Source: Oreohelix idahoensis
Taxonomy: Eukaryota > Mollusca > Gastropoda > Stylommatophora > Oreohelicidae
Assembly (NCBI GenBank): GCA_024509875.1
Contig: JAMPIV010012441.1
Span: 186,001-250,000, forward strand
Length of the DNA: 64,000 nt
Direction of reading: 5' to 3'
Shown: piece after piece, positions 31,976 through 43,194 of the stretch
Position numbering within the stretch: position 1 is the first letter of the stretch
How the letters are laid out: every line of letters begins with the position of its first letter
Notes under the pieces: generated by a model
What the model was told of the DNA's origin: nothing
Databases searched by the model: none
The model's input: the letters and a program-made list of their open reading frames with translations, nothing else
Program-made: the position numbers and the translations under genes

Positions 31976-32109
31976 TATAGATTCGATTACCTCTGTTTTG
32001 ATTACGGCTCTGTTCCCTTCAATCTGAATTTGTTGTTTGTTCTGTGCTGTTGTAGGCAAGGGCCACTAGGTACGCGTGCCTCAAACTTCTCGTTATGTCA
32101 CTCATTAAT

Positions 32110-32430
32110 AATAATATAACAGCCCCTTCAGTCGTAACTGACGATGGGAATGTGCTCCTGAGATGACAGCCCTCAGCTGCTTATTTTTCTGGTGTTCCTT
32201 TCGATGTTTTCCCTCGCTTCTGCTTGCCGTGACAGCTTCTTTTCGCCCAATCTAAGGTGGTGCCGTAGATAGCATCGCCACATGGTGCGATCGGCAGCTT
32301 CATCCTCTCAGTTTGCTGGATTTATGTCCAGTGACGTCATTTCTCGTTTGCGCACATCTTTGAACCTAAACTGCCGTCGCCCAACTTCCTGAACAAATCT
32401 TACTAACACAGTTTATTCCCATTAACAAAT
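32110..32430 (-). pseudogene. LINE family 3 C-terminal fragment
   Basis: Minus-strand reading resembles the C-terminus of an RT-encoding LINE (RRQFRFKDVRKREM, a DINPA-WEDEAADRTMWR-like block, then KQLRAV and HSHRQ). 5'-truncated; no intact frame. Confidence 0.6.
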
Positions 32431-32439
32431 GACAACAGG

Positions 32440-32850
32440 AAAGATACAGACTTTCATAAATGGGTACTTGCAATAAGACATAGATTGATCATGGTAACTG
32501 TATAAATGGGTACTTGCACAGATAATAAGGAATGTAACTGTAAAATAGGATGACTAATGTGAAACTAATGGAAATAACTAGATAAAAGCTAGTGAGACAA
32601 GAAGTGAGAAGATGACACTAGCTTAGATATGATACATTAAGAAAACCAGTTGATAGCGTTACAAGGCAGTTACTGTTATGGACTTCACAGGGTTAAAAAA
32701 ATAAAGACCAAAATAGACACGGAGAAGAAAAATGGAGACAGACGTGAAAGGAAAAACGTAGACATGATAAGATGTTGAAATGATGGCACAGGTCAGGAAT
32801 ACTTAGCGTGTTTATGTTGAGAACTTGCGCTTCTTGTGGAGTTGAAATGT
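32440..32850 (+). pseudogene. Highly decayed RTE-like LINE 3' fragment
   Basis: Recognisable by CAGACTTTCATAAATGGGTA, GAAAACCAGTTGATAGCGTT and ACAAGGCAGT in the same order as the full LINE complement. All frames are broken. Confidence 0.6.
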
Positions 32851-33364
32851 TTGGATAGTTGAATTGTTTTCAAAATAGATCACTAAGCCCTCAGATGTCT
32901 TTTTGTTTTAAATCAAAACATTTGATCAAAGTTCGTTTATAATAATGAAACTGGCAGTTGTGGAGACTGATGTAGTCAGGTTATTTGACATTCGTCCTGT
33001 ATTATATCTGTAGATGTCGTTACATAGATCCGTAATTTTATCTATACCAAAAAACTTGTAGCTGGATATAAAGTTGGAGGAACATAGAGTCAAGGCCGGA
33101 TTAAGCCAAGAAGGGCGTCTAGGCTTTTTGATGCTTGCACCCCGCCCCCCACCCCTTCTTCACCTAACAGGCAATAAAGTTATGGAATAGCAAATAGTTC
33201 ATGCGCCGTTATGATTTTGCCGGGTTGCATCATGTCTTTTTAATTATTTTTGTTTTTAATGTCATTTTAGAACGTTATGAATGCTATTACAAAGTGCTAA
33301 CATTGTCTTTTTCTATATAAATTTATGTATTTTAATTTTGTTGTTTAACGTGCATGGGCCCCCC

Positions 33365-34865
33365 CCCCCCCTATTGACATCCTATTGTATGGTTGTGGAA
33401 CATGGAGACCCATATAAACAACAACCAAGAATTTACAGACTTTCATTACTGTGTACTTGCGTAGAATAGAAGAATTAAAGTTGTACGACAAGATTACTAA
33501 TGTGGAACTGATGACAAGAACCAAACAAGTGTCAGTAGAACAAGATGGAACTGATGACAAGAACCAAACAAGTGCCAGTAGAACAAGATGTAACTGATGA
33601 CAAGAACCAAACAAGTGTCAGTAGAACAAGATTAACTGATGACAAGAACCAAACAAGTGCCAGTAGAACAAGATGGAACTGATGACAAGAACCAAACAAG
33701 TGCCAGTAGAACAAGATGTAACTGATGACAAGAACCAAACAAGTGTCAGTAGAACAAGATGTAACTGATGACAAGAACCAAACAAGTGCCAGTAGAACAA
33801 GATGTAACTGATGACAAGAACCAAACAAGTGTCAGTAGAACAAGATGTAACTGATGACAAGAACCAAACAAGTGCCAGTAGAACAAGATGTAACTGATGA
33901 CAAGAACCAAACAAGTGTCAGTAGAACAAGATGGAACTGATGACAAGAACCAAACAAGTGCCAGTAGAACAAGATGGAACTGATGACAAGAACCAAACAA
34001 GTGCCAGTAGAACAAGATAGAACTGATGACAAGAACCAAACAAGTGCCAGTAGAACAAGATGGAACTGATGACAAGAACCAAACAAGTGTCAGTAGAACA
34101 AGATGGAACTGATGACAAGAACCAAACACGTGCCAGTAGAACAAGATGGAACTGATGACAAGAACCAAACAAGTGCCAGTAGAACAAGATGGAACTGATG
34201 ACAAGAACCAAACAAGTGCCAGTAGAACAAGATGGAACTGATGACAAGAACCAAACAAGTGCCAGTAGAACAAGATGGAACTGATGACAAGAACCAAACA
34301 AGTGCCAGTAGAACAAGATGGAACTGAGGACAAGAATCAAACACGTGCCAGTTGAACAAGATGGAACTGATAACAAGAAACAAACACGAGCCAGTAGAAC
34401 AAGATGGAACTGATAACAAGAAACAAACACGTGCCAGTAGAACAAGATGGAAGTGATGACAAGAACCAAACACGTGCCAGTTGAACAAGATGGAACTGAT
34501 AACAAGAAACAAACACGTGCCAGTTGAACAAGATGGAAGTGATGACAAGAACCAATTAAGTGCCAGTTGAACAAGATGGAACTGATAACAAGAAACAAAC
34601 AAGTGCCAGTAGAACAAGATGGAAGTGATGACAAGAACCAAACAAGTGCCAGTAGAACAAGATGGAACTGATGACAAGAACCAAACAAGTGCCAGTAGAA
34701 CAAGAGATAAGCAGAAGGCGCTTCAAGACAGACCTTCTTCTGGAATTACAAAGAAAAAAAAAAGATAAAATGACAGAAAAACACGCGGAGAAGACAAATA
34801 GAGACACAAACGATTAGATAAAGACATAGAAGGACCTTGAGCAGACGGCACGGGACGAGAGGCTG
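33365..34865 (+). pseudogene. RTE-like LINE 3' fragment split by its own 43-bp minisatellite
   Basis: Left part 33365-33498 (ATTGTATGGTTGTGGAACAT, ACAGACTTTCAT, TGCGTAGAATAGAAG) and right part 34706-34865 match consecutive pieces of the LINE C-terminus. Between them a 43-bp segment encoding the ELMTR-to-PVEQ region is repeated about 28 times. Confidence 0.85.
33499..34705 (+). repeat. 43-bp minisatellite, about 28 units, born from LINE coding DNA
   Basis: Unit GATGGAACTGATGACAAGAA + CCAAACAAGTGCCAGTAGAA + CAA. The founding sequence is the LINE stretch that encodes ELMTRTRQVPVEQ (compare 42366-42408). Because 43 is not a multiple of 3, successive units shift frame. That produces long overlapping open frames on both strands that are not genes. 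Variant units (TGATAACAAGAAACAAACACG) cluster at 34340-34620, indicating regional homogenisation. Confidence 0.95.
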
Positions 34866-35211
34866 TGGCTTCAATATATATATATTATATTGGAATTTTT
34901 GTTACTGTATATTTATTTTCCACGGGGAGCTGAAACGTGATGATGATGACAATTTTGCAGGGCTTCTATCATTTCTATATTTATGTTGTCCATGTTTGTT
35001 GATTTTCTTGTTTTCATCTTATTTATATCTTTCTCTGCTTCTGATATAAAAATGGATAGGTCTCCATTAACATTACATGATGTGTTGTTGTCTCTAATAC
35101 TGAAACTGTGTAGGTCTTGATTAGCATCATGATTAATTTTTTATACTTCATGGGCTCTTCTATTTGGATAGTTTCCTTTAAAAATGTGTTACATATCAGC
35201 CATTAGTTTTC
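34866..35211. other. No gene seen
   Basis: AT-rich spacer between repeat arrays. Confidence 0.5.
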
Positions 35212-36010
35212 TTCTCCAGAAGTGTAAATTTGTTTTCATTTTCTTGAGAGAAGTGTAAATTTGTCTTTGTTTTCTTGAGAGAAGTGTAAATTTATCTTTG
35301 TTTTTTTTTTTGAAAGAAGTGTAAATTTATCTGTGTTTTCTTGGAAGAGGTGTGTAAATTTGACTTTGTTTTCTTGAGAGAAGTAAACATTGTCTTTGTT
35401 GTCTTGAGAGAACTGTAAATTTGTCTTTGTTTTCTTGACAGAAGTCTAAATTTATCTTTGTTTACTTGAGAGAGGTGTAAATTTGTCTTTGTTTTCTTCA
35501 GAGAAGTGTAAATTTATCTTTGTTTTCTTCAGAGAAGTGTACATTTATCTTTGTTTGCTTGAGAGAAGTGTATAAATTTGACTTTGTTTTCTCGAGAGAA
35601 GTATAAATTTGTCTTTGTTTTCTTCAGAGAAGTGTAAATTTGTTTTCTTGAGAGAAGTGTGTGAATTTGTCTTCTGTTTATTTTTGCTTTTTTTTTAGAG
35701 AAGTGTGTCATTTCGCTTTTGTTTTATTGACAAAACTGTGCAAATTTCTCTTCTGTTTTCTTGAGAGAAGTGTTGGGTGTCTTCTATTTTCTTCACACTG
35801 TTGTTTTTAAGAGAAGTGTGTAAATTTGTCTTCTGTTTTGTTGAGAGAAAAGAGTAAATTTGTTTTGTTTTCGTGTGAGAAGTGTGTAAATTTGTCTTTG
35901 TTGTCTTTAGAGAAGCGTGTAAATTTGTTTTGTTTGCTTATGAGAAGTGTGAAAATTTGTCTTCTGTTTTCTTCAGAGAAGAGTGTTAATTTGTTTTGTT
36001 CTCTTAAGAA
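35212..36010 (+). repeat. About 31-bp minisatellite, left part
   Basis: Irregular units of the GAGAAGTGTAAATTTGTCTT + TGTTTTCTTGA type, about 25 copies with length variation. It resumes at 37910 after the LINE. Confidence 0.9.
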
Positions 36011-37909
36011 AAATCAAATTTGGATGATAGATGACATCTTGAGTAAAATAGCAGAAAGAAAGAAAGCAAAAAAAAAAAAAAAACCACTCCAGAATATAAA
36101 ACAATAGACAATGACTTACGTACTATGTGTAGACAAGCAAAAGAACGGTGGATAGAAACAAAATTCAAGGAAATAGAAGACTTTGAGGCAAAGCACATGA
36201 CAAGAGATATGCATGAGGAAATAAAAAAATTATCAAATAGGTCGCGGTTTGTACAAGGAGGAAGCTGTATCAAGAACAAAAATGGTGTAATATTACTTGA
36301 TGAGAAAGACATATCAAACAGATGGGCAGAATACGTAAAAGAACTATTCGAGGACAACAGAGGTAAAAAACCATCACCAGATTCTAATGAAGGCCCAAAC
36401 ATTCTCAGATTAGAAGTAGAGATTGCCATACATATGATACAAAAAGGAAAATCAGCAGGCACGGATAACATAAAAATTGAAATGATAGAAGCCCTGGAGA
36501 GCTTTGGCATAGATACAATCACAGATCTATGCAACGATATATACAATACAGGATATATACCACACGATATGAAGACATCAGTTTTTATAACATTGCCCAA
36601 AAAACCTAATGCAACAACAGAATGTTCAGACTTCAGAACAATCAGCCTAATGAGTCATGCAATTAAGATACTGCTCAAAATCATACATGAAAGAATAAAA
36701 AGTAAGGTAGACAGCGAAATCCAAGAAGAACAGTTTGGTTTTAGACGGAACAGTGGAACAAGAGAGGCAATATTTTGCATAAGAATATTAGCAGAAAAAT
36801 ATACAGAGGTCCAAAAAAGTATGTACATGTGCTTCATTGACTATAAGAAGACTTTTGACAGAGTCCATCATGAGAAAATAATTGAGTGCCTCGAAGACAT
36901 AGGTATTGATGGAAAGGATATAAGAATACTCAGTAACCTTTATTTGGAGCAAACTGTCACAGTAAGATCTGGAAGGAATTATTCACCATACATAGACATA
37001 AAAAGAGGTGTCAGACAAGGTTGTGTGCTGTCCCCTTGCCTATTTAATCTATACACCGAAAAATTTTTCAAACAGATACAGGAAATACCACGACTGAACA
37101 TCAGTGGAAGGTCAATAAACAACCTTAGATATGCAGATGATAACCGCGTTGTTAGCTGAAAGCGAACAGGAGTTACAAGAACTAGTGAAGCAAGTGAACA
37201 GTATAAGTCAAGAATATGGACTCGACATTACCATTGAGAAAACAAAAACTATGATAATTAGCAAAACAGACGATAAACCCACATTAAAGATAAGCGTAAA
37301 TGGGAAAATCCTGGAACAAGTCAAGAGCTACGTATATCTTGGTCATATAATAACAGAAGATGGCAGATGTGAAACAGAAATCAAGAAGAGAATAGGAATG
37401 GCCAAAGCTACATTCAACAACATGAAACATATACTGACATCTAAACAGTTATCTCACAAATTAAAAATGAGAATCATAAAGTGTTATATATATTCTACAT
37501 TTCTGTATGGTGCAGAAACATGGACGATGTATAAGAATTTGGAAGAAAGAATTGAGGCTCTTGAAATGTGGATATATAGAAGAATGGGGTTTATCTCATG
37601 AAAAGAGAAGAAAACAAATAAGGAGGTCCTGGGAAATCTAGGTATGAAAAGAGAACTAATGAGGGAGATCAAAGTTCGGCAGCTAAAATACTTTGGCCGC
37701 ATAAAAAGGCATAACACCCTGCAGAAGACCACAATAGAAGGGAGAGGTGAAGGCAAACGTGCAAGGGGAAGACAGCGCTATAAGTGGGAGGATAACATCA
37801 AGAGATGGACAGGAAAGAGTCTTTCAGAGTGCACCACCAAGACAGGAGACAGAAGACGTTGGAGATCCTTTACAGCCAACCTTCGTTGGGGAGATGGCAG
37901 CTGATGATG
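36011..37909 (+). pseudogene. LINE family 2, 5'-truncated, inserted in the minisatellite
   Basis: Encodes an RT without the upstream endonuclease: ITLPKKPNATTECSDFR, QFGFRRNSGTREAI, CFIDYKKTFDRV, RGVRQGCVLSPCLFNLYTE and YADD (37130-37141). The C-terminus has KCYIYSTFLYGAETWTM, YFGRIKRHNTLQK and RARGRQRYKW, ending in TGA and a GATGATGATGA tail at 37897-37910. Defects are an A-run disruption near 36070, one extra base immediately after the YADD codons (37142-37143), and a Trp-to-stop change (TGA) at about 37599. Minisatellite sequence flanks both ends, with an overlap (AGAA..T..AAAT) compatible with a target duplication. Confidence 0.85.
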
Positions 37910-38440
37910 ATGAGAAGTGTGTAAATATATCTTCTGTTTTGTTGAGAGAAGTATAAATTTGTCTTTTTTTTCTTGAGAGAAGTGTAAATGTGTCTTTATT
38001 TTCTTGAGAGAAGTGTAAATTTGTCTTGTTTTCTTGAGAGAAGCGTGTAAATTTGGCTTCTGTTTTCTTGAGAGAAAGTTGTTTCCATTGTTTTCTCTAG
38101 GGAAGTGTTTAAATTAGTCTCCTTTATTTTCTGCTGAGAAATGTGTAAATTTGCTCCCTTTATTTTCTTGGCAGAAATGAGTAAATTTGTTCCCTTTATT
38201 TTTTTGGCAGAAATGTGTAAATTTGTCTTCTTTATTTTCTGCTGAGAAATGTGTAAATTTGCTCCCTTTATTTTCTTGGCAGAAATGTGTAAATTTGCTC
38301 CCTTTATTTTCTTGGCAGAAATGAGTAAATTTGTTCCCTTTATTTTTTTAAATTTGTTCTCCCTTTATTTTCTTGGCAGAAATGTGTAAATTTGTGGCAG
38401 AAAAGTAAATTTGTTCCCTTTACAGAAATGTTATTTTTCT
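37910..38440 (+). repeat. About 31-bp minisatellite, right part
   Basis: Continues the array, then drifts into GCAGAAATGTGTAAATTTGC + TCCCTTTATTTTCTTG units (38150-38430). Confidence 0.9.
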
Positions 38441-38864
38441 TCTGAAAAATGCCTAAATTGATCTACTTTGTCATTTCTATTCCACAAATCCAAAAAGTAA
38501 TATTCGTAAATTTCCCTTTACATTCTGCATGGAACCATCAACGTAGCTGGTATCCTAGAAGGGTCACGGGGTCACGCATTGAGAAGGGGGAGAAGGGTCA
38601 AATTTTGTGACGTAGCATGATGACATGTGACTGGCGTGAAACGGAATTGTTGGTAAAAGTGACACAACTTCTGTGGCGTCATATGTGGACGACCCGACTG
38701 ATTGTGAACTACTTACTGTTTAGAGAAGGTATCATACCCTGCCACTGTGTGCAGCAGCCTTCTCCCTTGGGCTGGGAGTTAGATATACTATTTTCTACCT
38801 AGTGTAATTGATTTTATTTGATAATACATCAACAGTCATCATCAATATCCTTTAGCAGCACAGA
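38441..38864. other. No gene seen
   Basis: No domain, repeat or RNA gene recognised. Confidence 0.45.
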
Positions 38865-39140
38865 CTTTCAATAACAACATACCTATTTCTCCTGTCACGT
38901 GACATTAGATTATGTTCTTTCTATCTCTTCCTCGTCATTTTCATTTCTGTCTCCAGTTCTCTTCTTTATTTGGGGCAGTCTACCTCTGCCTCTGTTACCA
39001 TGGGGATTCCAGAAAAAAAGACTGCCTTGTGATGTTCAGCAGATTTTCTCACCGTGTGCCCTACCCGTCGACATCGCCCTGTTATCTCTTGTCCCATTGA
39101 TATTCGTCTGGCTCTTGTTATCAGTTCTATTCTGTTAACG
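38865..39140 (-). pseudogene. RTE-like LINE 3' fragment
   Basis: The plus strand reads as the complement of the LINE end: CTGTCACGTGACATTAGA, CTCTTCCTCGTCATTTTCAT, CCATGGGGATTCCAGAA and GACTGCCTTGTGATG. Frames are broken. Confidence 0.65.
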
Positions 39141-39614
39141 GTTTATACATGGCGAGGCTCATATCTCTTTAATAGTAGCCAACCGTTATCTTTTTGTTTA
39201 TGTCCCAAAACTACTTTACCCACAATTCAATGTTGTTGTTCTTTAACCGTTGATTTTTTAAGTCGTCCCTTCACGATCTAAGCGTCTTTTCATGTCTGTT
39301 TCCTCTTCTCCATGTGTCAAATTATTTAGTCTCTGTTTACTTCTCTTAGAGGTCGTCCACATTTGACGACACGCAGTGACGGGGGAGGACCAATATTTTG
39401 TGATGATAGAAGGAAGGGGTTTCAAGAAATGTGACGTCACACACACACAAAATACAAGTTAGGATCGCTTCTTTCATAAACGATGTTTGAACTAAATAGA
39501 TATTGTAACCTCATTCCTCATAGTTTACTTCTACTTACAATAGTAGACAACTACCTCGTGGACGACTTTTATTATTATTATAAACGCAGCTGAAATATTG
39601 GATATTTGTGACAA
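39141..39614. other. No gene seen
   Basis: Spacer between two minus-strand fragments of the same LINE family. The stretch 39255-39345 still faintly resembles the LINE end (ACGATCTAAGCG, TGTCTGTTTCC). Confidence 0.4.
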
Positions 39615-39860
39615 CCTCTTTTATTGATGATCCCTTTATCCTGTGGATTCCAGATTAAGGACTGTATAGTAATGCTATCAACATGTTTCTTTAATGTGTG
39701 TCCCATCCATCTCCACCGTCTTCTTCTCATCTCTCGTTCCACTGTCACGTGTCTGGTTCTTGTCATCAGCTCCACATTAGTTATCTTGTCATACCATTTC
39801 AATGGCTTGTCTTGTATCAGAAGATATTTTTCACCACATGTATGCTTCATTTATTTCATC
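39615..39860 (-). pseudogene. RTE-like LINE C-terminal fragment
   Basis: Minus-strand translation keeps WYDKITNVELMTRT, REMRRRRWRWMGHTLKK and WNPQDK, matching the intact LINE at residues about 920-990. Truncated at both ends. Confidence 0.8.
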
Positions 39861-39869
39861 CCGACATAG

Positions 39870-40171
39870 TTGAGTCTTGCTAAACATATTTTATTTGGGT
39901 CCTGGAAAAATGTATGTTGCGACAGAGGAATATGTGAAGTACACTGTACCTTAATACCTGAACACTGTCACAACGATAGTGTCCTATCTGACATGGTCAG
40001 TAGCCATGTAACAGTGATACAACAGTCAGGTGTGATGGAAGTAAATAAAACGTTTCACAATGTTTATTTTTAGCTTATTAAATTAATCTCTCAAAAAGTG
40101 ATTTATGTCCACGATTTCAATTTTTCGAATGACTTACTGAAGATACCCTTTTCTGTTCTTTTTTTACACAG
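39870..40171 (+). promoter_or_regulatory. Intron end with 3' splice site of the ASB-like gene
   Basis: TTTTCTGTTCTTTTTTTACACAG at 40149-40171 is a pyrimidine tract ending in AG. Immediately after it the reading frame of the ankyrin exon is open. The upstream exon was not identified. Confidence 0.75.
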
Positions 40172-41707
40172 GAAAATCCAAGTGGACAAAGAAAGAAGAT
40201 AAGCAACAAGATATTCGCAAACCCTACTTTAGCGGAACAACAGAAGTTGCTGATCACGAGAGAAGCAGAAGTTAGTCAAATGGCAGGAAAGATATCTGGA
40301 AGCAACACACCCCTGATTCAGTTTCTAACGAACACTGACAGGTATGAAAATGACTGTTCTGTAGTGGAGGTTGTTACGGCTCTCCTTCAAAATGGGGCTT
40401 CTGTGAACGAAAGAAGCAGGGGCGGTAGAACGCCATTAATGATAGCAGCTTCAACAGAAGACCGTACGAGCTTCCTGCAGGTTTTGGTAGACCATGGCGC
40501 AGATCTTAATGACAAGGACAAACGAGGTAACACAGCTCTTATATATGCTGCAGTATTTGATTGTTACTCGAATGTGTTCTTTCTTATTCGAATGACCAAA
40601 GACAGTCAAAGTTTAATCAACGTACAAAACTCTAATGGATTAACAGCTCTGACGTATGCAGTGAAAAGGGACAATCTGGCACTAACGACAGAACTAATCT
40701 CTTTGGAGGCTGACGTAAATGTGAAAGACTCGTATGGAAACACAGCTCTGTTGTGCGCACTGATCAGATCCGTGAGACCTAGAACAGAAATCCTCACAGC
40801 TCTGATAAGTGCGGGGTGCGATATGAACTGTCAGAACAATGCCGGTTTCTCTCCCTTCATGATGGCTGCCTGCAAGTGCTCAAAAGAAACAATTTTAACA
40901 CTGCTGAATTCAGGAGCAGACGTCAACACTGTTAGTAAAACAGACAGTACCAAGACAGCACTTTCATTCCTTCTAAAGAACCCATATCTTGAAAGTGAAA
41001 TTATGTGCTGCATGGAGTCTTTCCTAGACAAAGGTGCTCGTATATCTTACCTCAGCCCAGCTCTAATTCACAGAATCATCCTCCAGGGTCAAATAGAAAT
41101 AATACCCAAGCTGATTCGATGGGGATTGATGCCCATCGATGTCCAATCAGATGAAGTATTGGAAGCAAGTTGTACAAGCGACATGAACTTTGACGTCTCC
41201 CCTCTTTGCATGGCGGTTTTGGCTGAAAATGTACCACTAGCTCGTTACTTCACGGAAAACTTGCTTCTCACAAACTCTGACGTGACTGGGCGGACTTGCA
41301 CCAAGGTCACGAGACGTATTGTTGGAAGGTACCGAAACCAGGAATGTCTCAAATTCCTGGATGAAATATCCTCACAACCAATGTCTCTATTCACGCTGTC
41401 ATTCGTCGCTGTGTCGTCTGCTGTAGGCGCATCTCCAGGACGTGAGACCAGAGTAAACAAGCTGCCCTTACCTCAGATGGTTAAAGACAAGCTTCTGTTT
41501 AAGATAGAATATGCACCGTTGACCATTCCACGACATACAGTTATAAATTCAGACATTTTACTCGAGGACATAAAACTGATGAAACTGAAGTTATTCGGTG
41601 ATAAAATTCAAGTCTTCCGCCTCAGCGCCCCCAGTCATGAACACCATCCTTACTTCGACTATGTTTACTACTACACTTCCATACTTCCATATTTCAGTTC
41701 GTTATGA
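40172..41707 (+). CDS. ASB-like ankyrin-repeat/SOCS-box protein, 3'-terminal exon
   Basis: The frame is open from the splice acceptor (40172, GAAAATCCAAGT) to TGA at 41705-41707, so this is a last exon and not a complete gene. About six ankyrin repeats are visible, with diagnostic segments GGRTPLMIAA, RGNTALIYAA, NGLTALTYAV, YGNTALLCAL and AGFSPFMMAA and the G-A-D-L/V-N loop. Near 41380-41505 lies a SOCS-box-like segment (SLFTLSFVAVSSAVG, then NKLPLPQMVKDKLLF). In ASB proteins the ankyrin domain selects a substrate and the SOCS box recruits Elongin B/C and Cullin-5 for ubiquitination. A further 60 residues follow the box, which is unusual. This is the only convincing host gene in the window. 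Upstream exons were not identified; they may lie further left behind the repeats. Confidence 0.8.
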   Translation, partial: ENPSGQRKKISNKIFANPTLAEQQKLLITREAEVSQMAGKISGSNTPLIQFLTNTDRYENDCSVVEVVTALLQNGASVNERSRGGRTPLMIAASTEDRTSFLQVLVDHGADLNDKDKRGNTALIYAAVFDCYSNVFFLIRMTKDSQSLINVQNSNGLTALTYAVKRDNLALTTELISLEADVNVKDSYGNTALLCALIRSVRPRTEILTALISAGCDMNCQNNAGFSPFMMAACKCSKETILTLLNSGADVNTVSKTDSTKTALSFLLKNPYLESEIMCCMESFLDKGARISYLSPALIHRIILQGQIEIIPKLIRWGLMPIDVQSDEVLEASCTSDMNFDVSPLCMAVLAENVPLARYFTENLLLTNSDVTGRTCTKVTRRIVGRYRNQECLKFLDEISSQPMSLFTLSFVAVSSAVGASPGRETRVNKLPLPQMVKDKLLFKIEYAPLTIPRHTVINSDILLEDIKLMKLKLFGDKIQVFRLSAPSHEHHPYFDYVYYYTSILPYFSSL

Positions 41708-41838
41708 AAATGTTTACCGTTCTCTATGGCAGGGGCTATGCCATTAAACACTACTATGACATTACTGAACTGTTTTAAAATCTACATGCAAGCATAGAAT
41801 GTTTTTCTGTGTGTTTATTTAAAGGAGCGGGGATGCTA

Positions 41839-41844
41839 AATAAA
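41839..41844 (+). terminator. AATAAA polyadenylation signal
   Basis: Lies 132 bp after the ASB-like stop codon. Canonical hexamer. Confidence 0.7.
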
Positions 41845-42079
41845 GGATCCGGCCCTGGTGCTAAATAATTTCAAGTACGCCTCCGCTCTTCATTATATTC
41901 ATACTCCATATCAACTCCTCATTGTTTGATTATTTATGAACACCTATACATATTTTTATCTGTCTTCTTCATCGTGTAAAACAAATTGATAAAGAAACCA
42001 TACTGCAAGAGTATGTGAATGTTTGCTATGAGCTTCCTACAAGGTGACCAGCTGTAGTGGTGGCTACATAAATGGTAGT

Positions 42080-42676
42080 CCTATAGTAGATACTATAGGC
42101 AGAGCTAGAGGGACAGACAATGATATCAAAATAAGAATACAAAAAGCAAGAGGTGCTTTCAGTGCAATGGGAAATATATGAAGAACAAGGGAAATCGGAT
42201 CCAACACGAAAATATGATTCTTCAATTCAAATGTGAAGTCAGTCCTATTGTATGGCTCTGAGACATGGAGAACAACAAAGACAACAACCAAACAGCTACA
42301 GACTTTCATAAATGGGTGCTTGCGTAGAATAGAGGGGATTAAAATCGTATGACAAGGTTACCAACGTGGAACTGAGGACAAGAACTAGACAAGTGCCAGT
42401 GGAACAAGAGATGAGAAGAAGACGATGGCGATGGATAGGACACACACTGAGGAGACCTGTTGATAGCATTACAAGGCAGTCCTTGTTCTGGAAACCCCAG
42501 GGAAAGAGAGGCAGAGGTAGACCAAGAAGCACATGGAGAAGAGAGCTGGAAACAGAAGTGAAAATGATGCGGAGAACGCGGAAATAACTTGAGGTGATGG
42601 GACGTGACAAGAGGACTTTGCATGTGTTTGTTGAAGGCCTATGCTCCTTTGGGAGTGCAGGGTTATGATGATGATA
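42080..42676 (+). pseudogene. RTE-like LINE 3' fragment with GAT tail
   Basis: Contains the LINE end in order: GACAATGATATCAAAATAAG, ATTGTATGGCTCTGAGACAT, TTTCATAAATGGGTGCTTGC, the [18 protein letters not shown] block, RGRGRPRSTWRREL and CTCCTTTGGGAGTGCAGGGT, ending in TATGATGATGATAG. Several stops and indels interrupt it. Confidence 0.85.
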
Positions 42677-42815
42677 GCAGATACTGCCGTAGGGGAGTGA
42701 AGTGTTAGAGACTTCACTATACTAGGTCCACCATCTAGAGGTGGGGTAACCAGTTCCCTTTATCGCTGCCCTTTCCTTCCCTAACTCAAAATCAGGTACC
42801 CATTTACATGCCTAC
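42677..42815 (-). repeat. SINE family S copy
   Basis: Complement of TAAATGGGTACCTGA through CTCTAACACTTCACTCCCCT and ACGGCAGTATCTGC. Sits directly after the GAT tail of the LINE fragment. Confidence 0.7.
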
Positions 42816-43194
42816 ATATGAATGTCCTCAAGGCTCCAAGCTGTGGCCCATGTCATTAGTAACTTGTACTTTTGATGTATATATTTTAAAATTAAGCTGC
42901 TTTTTTTTTCAATTGTGCACCAATAAACTTTTTATTACACGCTTTTATTTAACTTCACTTGTATGTCACTTTCAAATCTTGCAATCGATTTTTCAATCAC
43001 GTCCAGATGAGCAATAGCTCAGAAACTTGGCATAGTTGTGTATTGCCGATGACAATACAATAATCAGTCAATTATTAATAATTTAATTTTATAATTATGA
43101 CATTATGAGTAATTAAAGTTTTTCGTAAAAAAATGTAAACAAATTAGGGACCATAATCAAGTTAATTAAAAATTCACGAGTACGTAGTGTGCTC

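Noticed and set aside
33345..34807. Long overlapping minus-strand open frames of repeating LVLVISSILFYWH-type text
   Set aside because: They are products of the 43-bp minisatellite, open in several frames at once. The plus strand derives from a LINE. Not a repeat protein gene.
35826..36107. 93-codon open frame over the minisatellite-LINE junction
   Set aside because: A chance fusion of minisatellite text with the first codons of the truncated LINE.
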